Source: an uncultured Cohaesibacter sp. (lineage in GTDB: Bacteria > Pseudomonadota > Alphaproteobacteria > Rhizobiales > Cohaesibacteraceae). Taken from it: DNA of 64,000 nt. Where the stretch lies: positions 1,218,775-1,282,774 of the forward strand of contig NZ_OY781091.1 in assembly GCF_963676275.1 (NCBI RefSeq), given 5' to 3'. Both the position numbers and the translations under genes were made by a program. Shown here one piece after another: positions 37,956 to 48,140 of this stretch. Numbering within the stretch: the stretch's first letter is position 1; each line of letters begins with the position of its first letter. Under the pieces are notes generated by a model. It saw only the letters and a program-made list of their open reading frames with translations. It was not told where the DNA came from and did no database searches.

Positions 37956-38651
37956 GTGCCAGAGGTGAAGAAAATTTTTCGCTCCAAGCCAATATTGACA
38001 TTGGGTGGACGGCTGATTGCGCTTTGGCTCCGGCTGGTGCATGCCACCAACCGTATGGTCACGGACCCAACCGGGGATTACGCCAGAGTCGAGGGGCATT
38101 TCCCCGCGATTGTCGCGCTTTGGCATGGGCAGCATTTCATGGTTCCGCTGGTCCGGCGCAAAAGCGATTCTTTCAGGGCTCTGGTGTCCCGTTCCGGGGA
38201 TGGTCACCTCAACAGCGTCGCCGCTCAGGCGCTGGGGGTAGATGTGGTGCGCGGCTCAGGCGGGCGCAACCGCTCCAAGACCCTCACCAAGGGCGGCATA
38301 TCCGCCCTCAAGAATCTGATTTCCTGCCTGCATGACGGGGTCAGCGTAGCCATGACGGCGAATGTTCCCAAGACCGGAGCGCGGGAATGTGGTCTGGGAG
38401 TTGTCACTCTGGCCAAACTGAGCGGACGTCCCATCATTCCGGCCGCTTATGCCTCCTCGCGCCGGATCGATCTCGATAGTTGGGACAAGGCATCGATCAA
38501 TCTGCCTTTCGGCCGGGCTGCCTTCATCATCGGCGAGCCGATCTATGTATCGCGTGAAGCCGATGAAGAAGAACTCGAAGTCATGCGCCAGAAAGTGGAA
38601 GCCGCTCTCAATGAAGCGACCCGAAAAGCCTATGATGCTCTCAAGCATTAA
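37956..38651 (+). CDS. DUF374 lysophospholipid acyltransferase family protein
   Basis: The 231-residue protein matches the DUF374 family: AIVALWHGQHFM holds the short His motif, followed by SRSGDGHLN, VVRGSGGRNR, and the GLGVVTLAKLSGRPIIP segment. Proteins of this group lie next to waaA and lpxK in many alphaproteobacteria and may act in lipid A or Kdo-lipid assembly at the inner membrane. It starts with GTG and has no strong ribosome site. The preceding 275 bp hold no recognisable gene. Confidence 0.88.
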   Translation: MPEVKKIFRSKPILTLGGRLIALWLRLVHATNRMVTDPTGDYARVEGHFPAIVALWHGQHFMVPLVRRKSDSFRALVSRSGDGHLNSVAAQALGVDVVRGSGGRNRSKTLTKGGISALKNLISCLHDGVSVAMTANVPKTGARECGLGVVTLAKLSGRPIIPAAYASSRRIDLDSWDKASINLPFGRAAFIIGEPIYVSREADEEELEVMRQKVEAALNEATRKAYDALKH

Positions 38652-38880
38652 TCGGAGCCCTTGGCTCCATGAAATCATTTCCAATTGCTTCCAACTGGTA
38701 ATTTTAACTTTAGTTTTTTGTTTGAATGCTTTCTGCCTCTTGCAAAAGGCTTGAAACGCCTGCATGTTTAGGCATCTTTAAGAATTGTAGTCAGTGTTGA
38801 TTAAAACTGTTGTGTAAAAACAGCTTGGTCAATTGCTGGGACATTTGTAGCATGCAATAGGCACCGATAGGGACAGTCTG

Positions 38881-38973
38881 ATGAATAGCAACAAGACTGT
38901 TAAATATGGCGCCGCCGCCATCTTTTGGACTATAAGTTTAGGCCATAGTGAGGAAAACAGAACGGAAGATTGA
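38881..38973 (+). CDS. Possible 30-codon ORF coupled to waaA
   Basis: The ATG at 38881 has AGGGA seven bases upstream. The frame (MNSNKTVKYGAAAIFWTISL...) runs 30 codons and its TGA overlaps the waaA ATG as TGATG. It could encode a short peptide or only serve translational coupling. No family is known to me. Confidence 0.35.
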   Translation: MNSNKTVKYGAAAIFWTISLGHSEENRTED

Positions 38974-40298
38974 TGGACTGGTCAGGAAGATTTGCACTTT
39001 CCTCCTATCGGATAGCGGGATATGCGGCGAGCCCGTTGGCTCCTCTGCTCGTGGCCTTGCGTGCGCGCAAGGGCAAGGAGATACCTGCGCGCTGTAAGGA
39101 GCGCTATGGCAAGACGACAATTGCCCGTCCGGCGGGGCCTCTGATCTGGGTGCATGCGGCCTCGGTTGGTGAAACCAATGCTGTTCTGCCTCTCATCAAC
39201 CTGATCACGGAAACCGGCACTCAGGTGCTGCTGACAACGGTCACGGTGACTTCGGCACAGGTTGCCAGAAAGCATCTGCCCAACGGGGCATTCCATCAGT
39301 TCGTGCCTTTCGATATGGCGCCTTTCGTCAACCGTTTCCTGAGTTTCTGGCGCCCCGATCTGGCCCTGTTCGTGGAATCAGAGATTTGGCCCAATATCCT
39401 TTCCGAGCTCAACAATCGTGACATCCCGATGATCGTGGTCAATGGCCGCATGTCCGAGCGGTCTTTCGAGCGTTGGTCCAAATTCCCCTCCGCCTTCCGG
39501 CAGATGTTCGGCAATGTTCCGATGTGTCTGGCCCAGACCGAAGAAGACCGCGATCGCTATACCCGTCTGGGCGTTGCGCAGGTCGAGGTTACCGGCAATC
39601 TTAAATTCGACGTACCGCCGCCACAGGCCGACGAGATGCAATTGCTGCGCATGCGGCAGGATATCGCTAACCGCCCCGTCTGGGTGGCGGCAAGCACCCA
39701 TCCGGGTGAAGAGCGCCTGCTGGCGCAGGCTCATAGCCGCATGGCGGTGCGCATTCCCAATTTGCTGACAATCATTGTGCCGCGCCATCCCGAGCGCAGC
39801 CACGATATCATGAAGGAACTGGTCGGCATCGTTCCGCGCATCCAGTGCCGTTCCGATGAGCCGGATCTTTTCCCCAAGACCGATATCTATCTTGCCGATA
39901 CCATCGGTGAAATGGGGCTGTTCTATCGCCTGTCTCGTATTGCCTTTGTCGGTGGCTCGCTGGTCAATCACGGCGGACAAAACCCGATTGAACCTGCGCG
40001 GCTGGGCTGCACCATTCTGCATGGTCCCAGCGTCGGCAATTTCCATAATATCTATGATGCACTTGACCAGACCGGTGGCGCTCAATGTCTGCATAATGAG
40101 CGTGAGCTGATCCAGACGCTGGCGCGTCTCATCTCCTCTCCTGCCGAGATCGACAGACGGGTGGAACTGGCCCGTCGTGCCCTGCGACCTTTTTCCGGGG
40201 CACTTGACAAAACCATGATGGCGCTCAATCCTTTCCTTGAGCCCCTCAAGATCAATGCCGAGCTGAACCGGGCCAACAGTAACCCTGCCTTGGGCTGA
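38973..40298 (+). CDS. waaA: 3-deoxy-D-manno-octulosonic acid transferase (Kdo transferase)
   Basis: WaaA/KdtA adds Kdo to the lipid A precursor on the inner leaflet. The 441-residue protein has the N-terminal membrane-associated segment, the catalytic-Glu motif WVHAASVGE, the VESEIWPN motif, and GGSLVNHGGQNPIEPA in the nucleotide-sugar domain. ATG 38973 follows GGAAG; a TTG immediately before it is also in frame. lpxK follows after 17 bp. Confidence 0.97.
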   Translation: MDWSGRFALSSYRIAGYAASPLAPLLVALRARKGKEIPARCKERYGKTTIARPAGPLIWVHAASVGETNAVLPLINLITETGTQVLLTTVTVTSAQVARKHLPNGAFHQFVPFDMAPFVNRFLSFWRPDLALFVESEIWPNILSELNNRDIPMIVVNGRMSERSFERWSKFPSAFRQMFGNVPMCLAQTEEDRDRYTRLGVAQVEVTGNLKFDVPPPQADEMQLLRMRQDIANRPVWVAASTHPGEERLLAQAHSRMAVRIPNLLTIIVPRHPERSHDIMKELVGIVPRIQCRSDEPDLFPKTDIYLADTIGEMGLFYRLSRIAFVGGSLVNHGGQNPIEPARLGCTILHGPSVGNFHNIYDALDQTGGAQCLHNERELIQTLARLISSPAEIDRRVELARRALRPFSGALDKTMMALNPFLEPLKINAELNRANSNPALG

Positions 40299-40315
40299 GG
40301 TTTCCAACAGGAGAG

Positions 40316-41341
40316 ATGGACATGAAGGCTCCCGGCTTCTGGACGGAGCGTAACACGCTGGCCTGGCTGCTTTATCCATTCAGTCTTGTTTATGGTCGAA
40401 TCTCTCTCTCCCGCTTCAACAAGAAAGAACGCTACAAGGCGCATATGCCGGTGCTTTGTGTCGGCAATCTCGTGATGGGTGGTGCAGGCAAAACCCCCAC
40501 GGCGCTGGCGCTGGGGCGTGCGGCGGCAGGTCTCAATCTGTCTCCCATCTTTCTCACCCGCGGCTTCAAGGGCAGCGAAAGCGGTCCGCTGCTGGTCGAT
40601 CCTGTGCATCATTCCATTGCTGAAGTCGGCGATGAAGCCTTGCTGCTGGCGCGGGTCGCGCCGACCATCGTCGCCAAAGATCGCGTGGCGGGAGCCAAAC
40701 TTGCCGAGGAACTGAACAGGGAGAAGGACGGCAGCATCATCATCATGGATGACGGCTTTCAGAATCCCTATCTCTACAAGGATTTCAATCTTATCATCGT
40801 CGATTCCCAGCAGAGCATTGGCAACGGTTTCATCTTTCCTGCCGGTCCCTTGCGGGCACCCCTGAATCCGCAGGTGCGGCGCGCTGACCAGTTCGTCATC
40901 GTCGGCGAGGGGGGCAAGGCTCCGCAGTTACGCCAGCTTCTGGCGCGGTTGGGAAAGGCTTCCAGCCACGCCAGCCTGCAACCATCCAGATGCAGTCTTC
41001 TGGGCGGAACGCGCGTTTTTGCCTTTTGCGGCATCGGGCATCCGGACAAATTCTACCGGACGCTGGAGCAGTTGGAGCTGGAGGTGATCGATTATCAGGA
41101 TTTCGACGATCACCACACTTTCTCCTACGAGGAGATTGAGGCTATTTTGAATAGGGCCGAGGCGCAGGATCTGGACATCGTCACCACGTCGAAGGACCAT
41201 GTCCGGTTGCAGCAATTGGGAGAGGTTGGCGCTCGACTGGCGCAGAAGGCCCATGTCATCGAGGTGGACATGACCTTTGACGACAAAAGCTTCCCCCGAC
41301 ATGCACTGGAGCAGGCGCGCAGGAAATTTTCGCGCCGCTGA
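40316..41341 (+). CDS. lpxK: Tetraacyldisaccharide 4'-kinase LpxK
   Basis: LpxK phosphorylates the 4' position of the lipid A disaccharide at the inner membrane. The 341-residue protein carries the P-loop GNLVMGGAGKTPTALAL, TRGFKG, the DDGFQN motif and the C-terminal TTSKDHVRL. AGGAG precedes the ATG at 40316, with a second ATG two codons on. It is co-transcribed with waaA. Confidence 0.97.
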   Translation: MDMKAPGFWTERNTLAWLLYPFSLVYGRISLSRFNKKERYKAHMPVLCVGNLVMGGAGKTPTALALGRAAAGLNLSPIFLTRGFKGSESGPLLVDPVHHSIAEVGDEALLLARVAPTIVAKDRVAGAKLAEELNREKDGSIIIMDDGFQNPYLYKDFNLIIVDSQQSIGNGFIFPAGPLRAPLNPQVRRADQFVIVGEGGKAPQLRQLLARLGKASSHASLQPSRCSLLGGTRVFAFCGIGHPDKFYRTLEQLELEVIDYQDFDDHHTFSYEEIEAILNRAEAQDLDIVTTSKDHVRLQQLGEVGARLAQKAHVIEVDMTFDDKSFPRHALEQARRKFSRR

Positions 41342-41483
41342 GTTTCTTTGTCTGTTTGATACAGGAAGAGTGATGCTCGCACGAATAAGCGGGAAGAGGG
41401 CTAAGGGCCAAGAAAATTAAGGGCCAAGAATATTGGGCTCATCGGCCTTGCGCATCAGCCCAGCCGTCCCGCAGACGGAGCGT

Positions 41484-41705
41484 CTAGAGCTTCTGCTCTG
41501 CGGCTGCCTTCTCCGCCTTATAGGATGCCTCGCAGTCAATATAGGCTTCCTGCCTGTCAACCGACCAATATTTCAGATCATCCAGAGGGATGGGACGGCC
41601 CGTGACCGCGCAGGTGACATAGGATCCTGAATGGATGATCTGCAGGTCACCGTCCATATAGCGCACCACGGCTTCCTTGCCGGAATTGGGCAGAGTGATC
41701 ATCAT
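41484..41705 (-). CDS. DUF2093 family protein
   Basis: This 73-residue protein matches DUF2093: GKEAVVRYMDGDLQII, then CAVTGRPIPLDDLKYWSVDRQEAY. The family is of unknown function and is regularly next to lpxK in Rhizobiales, as here (convergent). GAGGA lies eight bases before the ATG. Confidence 0.92.
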   Translation of the reverse strand: MMITLPNSGKEAVVRYMDGDLQIIHSGSYVTCAVTGRPIPLDDLKYWSVDRQEAYIDCEASYKAEKAAAEQKL

Positions 41706-41810
41706 GATATTGTCCTCGCTTCTTTTCTTTTCTTGCCCTGTTTTAGCCTTCTATCTTGGCCGTGACCAGTCCCCGGACAGAAATGAGCGCAATTAACTTG
41801 GGCGCTGGAG

Positions 41811-43313
41811 CTACATGTTTCCCTTGCCGGAAGAGAAAGGCGAAAGGGCGCGGCGGTACCAGCTTTCAACAGGATGCTGCTCCATGCCGGCCGGGCCTTG
41901 CGGCCCCCCATGCTGCTTGTTGATGACATGGAAGCAGGTCAGAATTGCCATCAGGCCGAAGATGACGCTGCCAAAGGCCTGCCCCAGCAGAGCCCCTTCC
42001 GCTCCGGCCCAATAGGTGCCGAGCATCACGGTGGGAATCGTACCTAAAGTCGAGCGTCCCCAGTTGAAGGCCGTGGAATAGGCTGGATGACCCAGATTGT
42101 TGAAGGCTGCGTTGGAAACGAACAGGAAGCCCATGAAAATGCTGCTCGGTGCGATCCAGCTACAGAAGAAATAGACAAAACTGGCAGCATCGCCTTCCGC
42201 GCCGAAGATCTTGACGATCATGCCCTGCGCGACAAACAGAATGAGCCAGACAACCAGCGAATAGCCCAAAATGAAATACATGCTGTCGCTCAGGGTTCGC
42301 TTGACGCGATCATGAAGACCGGCACCCAGATTTTGCCCGAAGATCGGACCGACCGATCCGGAAAGCGCGAACAGGGCCGTCCATGCCAGCGGCTGGATGC
42401 GGCCGATGATGGCCCAGCCAGCCACCGCATGATCACCGAAATCGGCAATCGACATGGTGACATAGGCATTGCCGACGGGGGTGGCCACATTGGTCAGCAT
42501 CGCCGGAATGGCAATGGGAAACAGCACCCGCCACTGGCTGAAAAGATCCTCAAGGCCCGCTGGTCTGGCAAGAATCTGCCTGACAAACAGGGTTCCCCGA
42601 ATCCCCATGCCGATCATCACGAAACGGGACAGCACCGAGGCGATGGCCGCCCCTTCAATGCCCAGCCCAAAGCCGAAAATGAAGATCGGGTCGAGGATCG
42701 CTGAAGCAAAACCACCTGCCAGGGTCACATACATCGAGCCCTTGGCATCGCCATTAGCCCGCATGATGCCAGCCAGCATCATCGAGATGCCGAGAAATGG
42801 CATCGAGGGAATGACGATGGACAGAAAGCTGGTGGCAATCGCGTGGGTCTCGCCTTTGGCGCCGATGAAAGACAGCAGTTCGGGGATAAAGGTGAAGACC
42901 AGTCCCGCCATGACGATCATCATCAAAAAGACCGCGATCAGGGCGCTGCCTGCGCGTCTCTTGGCAAGCTCTCGCTTCTCTTCGCCCAGCGCGCGGGCAA
43001 TGATCGCCGAGCCGCCAATCATCATGCCGATGCTGAGCGAATTGTTGAAAAACATGATGGTCGCCGAATAGCCGATTGCCGCGGCCAATTCAGCCTGCCC
43101 CAGCAGGGAGATATAGAACAGGTTGGCCAGATCCACCATGAAAACGGCGATCATGCCCACCGCGCCGGTGGCCGTCATCGTTACCACATGGCGGAAGATG
43201 GAACCGGTTACGAATTTCGCTCGTCTGTTATCCGTTCCCTGTTGCGCTTCCTCGGGGCTGGAGGCGGGGCCTGTCGCGGATGCCGAAGACGGCTGCGTGA
43301 TCTTGTTGGTCAT
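41811..43313 (-). CDS. MATE family efflux transporter
   Basis: About twelve membrane segments in two related halves, 500 residues, typical of MATE (DinF/NorM-like) drug or metabolite/cation antiporters: VDLANLFYISLLGQAELAAAIGYS, and AIPAMLTNVATPVGNAYVT at the start of the second half. A 50-residue polar N-terminus precedes the first segment. ATG at 43313 follows AGGAA; the frame is open further up without support. The 330 bp up to the helicase gene hold no gene. Confidence 0.92.
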   Translation of the reverse strand: MTNKITQPSSASATGPASSPEEAQQGTDNRRAKFVTGSIFRHVVTMTATGAVGMIAVFMVDLANLFYISLLGQAELAAAIGYSATIMFFNNSLSIGMMIGGSAIIARALGEEKRELAKRRAGSALIAVFLMMIVMAGLVFTFIPELLSFIGAKGETHAIATSFLSIVIPSMPFLGISMMLAGIMRANGDAKGSMYVTLAGGFASAILDPIFIFGFGLGIEGAAIASVLSRFVMIGMGIRGTLFVRQILARPAGLEDLFSQWRVLFPIAIPAMLTNVATPVGNAYVTMSIADFGDHAVAGWAIIGRIQPLAWTALFALSGSVGPIFGQNLGAGLHDRVKRTLSDSMYFILGYSLVVWLILFVAQGMIVKIFGAEGDAASFVYFFCSWIAPSSIFMGFLFVSNAAFNNLGHPAYSTAFNWGRSTLGTIPTVMLGTYWAGAEGALLGQAFGSVIFGLMAILTCFHVINKQHGGPQGPAGMEQHPVESWYRRALSPFSSGKGNM

Positions 43314-43642
43314 GCAAATTCCTGTTTGTTGGCATCCGGTAGGGCGAGAAAGGCCAAGCCCGAAGGATCCTTGCAGCAACGGATCCGGCTTTCAGGATGG
43401 GCTGAGCTCACTAGATAGGCAATCTTTCCCGATTTTGAAAGGGGCAGGGCGGTTTTCTCTGCCGCCATCGGCTCCCGGCCAGTCTCGGTCTCTGTCCCTG
43501 TTCCGCTTCTCATATGGCAGCAAGGGCACCCCTTGCAGGGAGGGGCTGATACAAGTCAGCCCATGCGACTTGTGGCACGGGCTGAGCAATTCTTGAAATG
43601 ATGGGGATGGTGCGAAGGCAAAAGCACCGCCTGCTGAAGAGA

Positions 43643-45442
43643 TCAGTCGTTCAGCGGATGGTAATTCTTGTTGCCACCCTTGCCCCTGCTGGGCTTTCTG
43701 TCCTTGCGGTAGCCGTCATCGCGCCCGCCGCGACCTTCATTGCGGCCATCACGACGACGCGGGCGAGGCCCGTCATTGAAGCGTCCCTTGCCCTGACTGC
43801 GCGGTTTGCCGCGTCCACTCGGAGAGCCGAGCAGATGCTCCGGGCGCTCGCCGATCTTGGTGATCCGGAGGCTCTTCTCGCCGGTGCCTTCCGTTTCGGT
43901 CACATCCTGAAAACGCTCGGCAACATCGGGGGAGAGTTCAAATACGGTTTCTCCATCGAGAATGCGAATGAAACCGACCTTCTTCTTGCTGAAGCCGCCA
44001 ACCCGACAGATAAGCGGCAACAGCCAGCGCGGTTCGGCCCGGTGCTTGCGCCCGGCATTGATGCGGAACCAGACGCCATTATCGAAGTCGTTTCTTTCCT
44101 TCTCGCCCCTGCGGCCCTCGTCATTATAGTCGATTGTCAGCAATTCTTCCGGAGCGGGATAATTGGCCTGCTGGCTGGCCAGAAAAGCATGGGCAACCTG
44201 CTCCGCGCCATAGGTCGCCAGAAGGCTTTCTGCCAATGTCAGATCGTCACCGGTCGGGGTTTCGAGCAGTTTGGGATGCTCGAAAATGCGCGCCTGATCA
44301 TTCTTGAGAATATCGTCAATGCTCGGGACCGCATCCCAATGCACACGCACCTTGGCGAATTTCAAAAGCCGGTTGACCAGATTGCGCTTGTTCTGCGGCA
44401 CAATGATTGCGCAATTGCCCTTGCGCCCGGCGCGGCCGGTGCGGCCAGAGCGATGCAGCAGGGCTTCGGAATTGTTCGGCAGATCCGCATGGATCACCAG
44501 ATCAAGATTGGGCAGGTCGATGCCGCGGGCAGCCACGTCTGTGGCCACGCACACCCGCGCCCGGCCATCGCGCATGGATTGCAGCGCATGGGTGCGTTCG
44601 GCCTGACTCAGCTCGCCCGAAAGCGCCACAACGGCAAAGCCCCGGTTGGACAGACGCGAGGAGAGATGGCGCACCATTTCGCGCGTTGCGCAGAAAATCA
44701 TCGTGCTGGGCGATTCATGGAAACGCAACACGTTGATGACGGCCTTTTCCTTGTCCTTGGGGGAAACCAGATGCGCATGATAATCGATATCGGCATGCTG
44801 CTGGCGCTGTTCGGCGGTGGTGATGCGCAGGGCATCGCGCTGATAGGTCTTGGCCAGTTCCTCAATCTGGCGCGGTACGGTGGCCGAGAAGAGGAAGGTC
44901 TGTCTTTCTTCCGAAGCGTTGGAGAGAATGAATTCCAGATCTTCGCGGAAGCCCAGATCAAGCATCTCGTCGGCTTCATCAAGCACCGAGACGCGCAGCC
45001 ATTGCAGATCCAGCGAGCCGCGCTCGATATGGTCGCGCAGGCGTCCCGGCGTTCCAACAAGGATATGGCAGCCGTGGGAAAGATCCCGACGCTCGCGGCG
45101 GATATCCATGCCGCCGACACAGGAAGCAATATGCGCACCGCAATCGGCGTAAAGCCAGGTCAGTTCCGCCTTGACCTGCATGGCCAATTCACGCGTCGGG
45201 GCGATGACCAAGGCCAGCGGTTCGGCGGCGCGCGGCAATTTGCCTTCTTCATCCAGCAGGCTTTCGGCCATGCCGAGCCCGAATGCCACGGTTTTGCCCG
45301 ATCCGGTCTGGGCCGACACCAGCAGGTCGCGCCCTTTTACATCGGCTTCGGTAACCGCTTGCTGTACGGATGTCAGATGATCATAGCCATGATTGCTCAG
45401 GGCAGTGGCGAGCACAGGATGCACGCTTTCGAAATTCGTCAT
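43643..45442 (-). CDS. DEAD-box RNA helicase with DbpA-like RNA-binding domain
   Basis: The 599-residue helicase has all core motifs: Q motif region LTSVQQAV, Walker A AQTGSGKT, DEAD in VLDEADEM, SAT, and HRSGRTGRAG. A C-terminal domain after about residue 470 (LICRVGGFSKKKVGFIRILDGETVFEL) matches the DbpA RNA-binding fold, followed by an Arg/Gly/Lys-rich tail. It resembles CsdA/DeaD, acting in ribosome assembly or mRNA turnover, often at low temperature. A single gene. Confidence 0.95.
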   Translation of the reverse strand: MTNFESVHPVLATALSNHGYDHLTSVQQAVTEADVKGRDLLVSAQTGSGKTVAFGLGMAESLLDEEGKLPRAAEPLALVIAPTRELAMQVKAELTWLYADCGAHIASCVGGMDIRRERRDLSHGCHILVGTPGRLRDHIERGSLDLQWLRVSVLDEADEMLDLGFREDLEFILSNASEERQTFLFSATVPRQIEELAKTYQRDALRITTAEQRQQHADIDYHAHLVSPKDKEKAVINVLRFHESPSTMIFCATREMVRHLSSRLSNRGFAVVALSGELSQAERTHALQSMRDGRARVCVATDVAARGIDLPNLDLVIHADLPNNSEALLHRSGRTGRAGRKGNCAIIVPQNKRNLVNRLLKFAKVRVHWDAVPSIDDILKNDQARIFEHPKLLETPTGDDLTLAESLLATYGAEQVAHAFLASQQANYPAPEELLTIDYNDEGRRGEKERNDFDNGVWFRINAGRKHRAEPRWLLPLICRVGGFSKKKVGFIRILDGETVFELSPDVAERFQDVTETEGTGEKSLRITKIGERPEHLLGSPSGRGKPRSQGKGRFNDGPRPRRRDGRNEGRGGRDDGYRKDRKPSRGKGGNKNYHPLND

Positions 45443-45746
45443 GATAGGTAGGCTTTCCGGGAAATCCTTGCCAGCAGAGCTCTGGCCCTCGTAAATTTAT
45501 ATCCCGCGTCCTGAAGCCTATCCCCTCGCAGCTTTATTGCATCAGCGCAAGCTGCACCATCGGCCAATCATATCACGGGGTGAGGCCCCCTTGTAGAGGA
45601 CGTCCGGGCAAAATGCAATCACTCCTTCGAACCTATTTCTCGATTGGGCATAAAAGGAGATTGGGGCGGCAATCCATGCCGCTTTCTCTGAAGGCTGCGT
45701 GCTGGCAAGACGCGCAGAAAATGATCGATAGGAGAGGGGATGGGCG
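45443..45746. other. Intergenic region
   Basis: About 300 bp between the helicase start and the DUF1992 gene end. No gene or distinct regulatory element is recognised. Confidence 0.45.
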
Positions 45747-46055
45747 CTAAAGACCTCGCTCCTTCTCTATCGCCATTCTGGTGCGCATGTCCGCGATCTG
45801 CGTCTCAAGCGCCTTGCGCCGGATGGGATCCTTGACCTGACCAAGCCGCTTGATCAGGGCCTGCAATTTTCCATTCAGCAGAATAAAAGCCGGTTTGCCA
45901 CCCTGTTCGCGCACCACGCGTGCCAGCAGGTCATCGGCCGACATGTCCAGATCAGACAGGGGGGTGCCTGCATTGGGCAGATTCGAAAGCTCGCCTTTGT
46001 CCATGGCTTCCTGAATGCGCTGCTCGATAAGGTGGTCAAGGGGATGTTTCATCAT
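45747..46055 (-). CDS. DUF1992 (DnaJ homologue subfamily C member 28-like) protein
   Basis: This small protein matches the DUF1992 domain: HPLDHLIEQRIQEAMDKGELSNLPNAGTPL is the family signature. The function is unknown; relatives occur near chaperone genes or alone. Tandem ATG codons at 46055 and 46052 are the likely starts; no ribosome site is clear, and the frame extends upstream to 46121. Confidence 0.85.
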   Translation of the reverse strand: MMKHPLDHLIEQRIQEAMDKGELSNLPNAGTPLSDLDMSADDLLARVVREQGGKPAFILLNGKLQALIKRLGQVKDPIRRKALETQIADMRTRMAIEKERGL

Positions 46056-46303
46056 TGCAAAGTCGCTGTAATCTGCCTTGTCTTTGCCCCGTTCGGCAGA
46101 AAAAATTGAAAAGGCAGGCAAGCCGGGATGAAAAATGCGAAAACTGCCCGTGTAAAAACGCAGTTTTTCCTGAATGTGGCAGAGATTTGGTGAAGTGATT
46201 TACCTTTCTATAACTCTGGGTGCGAAATAATACGTCAAAATTACGATGGCAAAAAAGCCAATATCAAGTTTGGAATGGTTTAAAACCAGCCCCGGAGCCA
46301 CAA

Positions 46304-47986
46304 ATGTCCCGAATTTTCCAAAATATATCGAGCCGTCTATACGCGCTCGTTGCCTTCTTCATTTTGTCCTTTATTGTCATGCTGGGGTATCAGCTTGTCA
46401 ATCTGGACACCAATCTGAATAGCTTTCAGCGGCACGAGATCCAAAGCGTTGTTGATGCAGCTTACAATGTGACGGACACCTTTTACAAGAAAGTCCAGAG
46501 CGGTGAACTGAGCGAAGAAGAAGCGCAGACCCGCGCCAAGACGGCACTTCGCGGCATGAAATATCAGGGCAAGGACTATGTTTTTGTCTATGATGTCAAT
46601 GGCGTCAATCTGGTTCATCCCGTAAAGCCGGACAGCGAGAATACCAACAAGATGGAAGCGCGCGACGGCAACGGGAAATATCACATTCGGGAATTTATCG
46701 AGAAAGCGGTTCAGGACGGTCAGGCCTATGTCGATTATGTCTGGAAAGATCCCCAAGGCGTCTTTCATGACAAGATTTCCTTTGTGAAGAATTTCAAGGC
46801 CTGGGGTTGGGTGCTCGGATCGGGCGTTCTGCTGGCAGATGTGCAGCAATCCTTCTGGGAAGCGGTCCGGGTTTCCGGCCTGATCGCGCTGTTGCTGATC
46901 GTCGTTGCCGGCGGGCTCGGCTTCTTTCTTGCCCGTTCCATTGCGCGACCGATCACTGCGCTCAATCAGGATATCATCGCCATCGGCGGCGAGCAGCTTG
47001 ACATCAAGATTGCAGGGCAGGAGCGGTCCGACGAGATCGGAGCCATGAGCCGCGCCGTTGAAGGGTTCCGCGTTGGTGCAATTGAACGCAAACGGCTTGC
47101 AGAACAGAAAAAGGAAAAGGATGCCGAGAGCATCCGCAAGGCAGAACGCATTGCCGAACTGATTTCCGATTTCCGCGAGGGCGTCAGCCTGAATCTGGGC
47201 GCAGTTGCCACACAGGTTGATGAAATGGACCGGGCTGCGGACAATCTGGAAAGCATCGCCAGCCAGGCTGAAGGCAGTTCATCACAGGCGTCAGCTTCCA
47301 GTCATGATGCATCAGCAAATGTGCGCTCGGTTGCTTCTGCAGCAGAAGAACTGACCGCTTCCATCAATGAGATCATGCAGCAGGCCGTGCGCAGCCGCGA
47401 AGTGGTTGCGGTTGCGACCGAGGATACCAAGATATCCAACAGCAAGGTGGCCGAGCTGGATGACGCTTCGCGCAAGATCGGAGAAGTCGTCAGCCTCATT
47501 CAGGCCATTGCCGAGCAGACCAACCTGCTGGCTCTGAACGCCACCATCGAGGCCGCGCGCGCTGGCGAGGCAGGCAAGGGCTTTGCTGTCGTGGCAGCAG
47601 AGGTCAAGGAATTGGCCAATCAGACTTCCAAGGCAACCGAAGAAATCAGCAGCCTGATCAACGCCATTCAGACATCGAGCGGTGAAACGGTCGACTCGAT
47701 TGCCAAGATCGCTCAGGTGATGGAAGAGGTTGACGGTTATACCACCGCCATTGCTTCTGCCGTTGAGGAGCAGGGGGCCGCAACGCGGGAGATTGCCTCC
47801 AACGTCCAGCAGGCGGCAGACAGCACCCAGTCGGCATCGCACAATATGAATACCGTTTCTGAAAAGGCGGCCCAGACCTCCGAGTCGGCCCATCAGGTGA
47901 AAAGCGCAACCGTCGAGCTGAACAGGAGTTCCGCCTCTCTGCAAAAGAGTATCGAGAAGTTCCTCGCCGACGTTTCTGCCGCCTGA
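46304..47986 (+). CDS. Membrane chemoreceptor with single Cache domain
   Basis: The 560-residue receptor has TM1 about 13-31, a periplasmic sCache_2-type domain (about 35-185, with [21 protein letters not shown] as its core), TM2 about 188-210, HAMP, and the signalling hairpin near 400-440 ([21 protein letters not shown]). sCache receptors often sense small organic acids. ATG at 46304 follows GGAGCCACAA; the upstream frame to 46220 is AT-rich and unlikely. A strong terminator follows. No CheR pentapeptide. Confidence 0.94.
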   Translation: MSRIFQNISSRLYALVAFFILSFIVMLGYQLVNLDTNLNSFQRHEIQSVVDAAYNVTDTFYKKVQSGELSEEEAQTRAKTALRGMKYQGKDYVFVYDVNGVNLVHPVKPDSENTNKMEARDGNGKYHIREFIEKAVQDGQAYVDYVWKDPQGVFHDKISFVKNFKAWGWVLGSGVLLADVQQSFWEAVRVSGLIALLLIVVAGGLGFFLARSIARPITALNQDIIAIGGEQLDIKIAGQERSDEIGAMSRAVEGFRVGAIERKRLAEQKKEKDAESIRKAERIAELISDFREGVSLNLGAVATQVDEMDRAADNLESIASQAEGSSSQASASSHDASANVRSVASAAEELTASINEIMQQAVRSREVVAVATEDTKISNSKVAELDDASRKIGEVVSLIQAIAEQTNLLALNATIEAARAGEAGKGFAVVAAEVKELANQTSKATEEISSLINAIQTSSGETVDSIAKIAQVMEEVDGYTTAIASAVEEQGAATREIASNVQQAADSTQSASHNMNTVSEKAAQTSESAHQVKSATVELNRSSASLQKSIEKFLADVSAA

Positions 47987-48045
47987 TACCCCTTGATGGT
48001 TCGGTAGCGACAGACGGTTGGCAAGCGCTGACCCTTGGAAAGAGA

Positions 48046-48082
48046 AAAGGAGCGAGACCCGGTGTCTCGCTCCTTTATTTTT
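48046..48082 (+). terminator. Terminator between Cache chemoreceptor and tldD
   Basis: Perfect 13-bp stem AAAGGAGCGAGAC / GTCTCGCTCCTTT with a five-base loop and ATTTTTT. It lies 60 bp after the chemoreceptor stop and, being symmetrical, may also act for the convergent tldD gene. Confidence 0.93.
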
Positions 48083-48140
48083 GTCGGGTTTGGCATTTTT
48101 CGATGCCGGATCCTGCATTATGCCTTCGCTTTTCAGGCCA

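Noticed and set aside
43598-45451. 617-codon open frame on the plus strand
   Set aside because: It is the antisense shadow of the DEAD-box helicase, whose motifs are all present on the minus strand.
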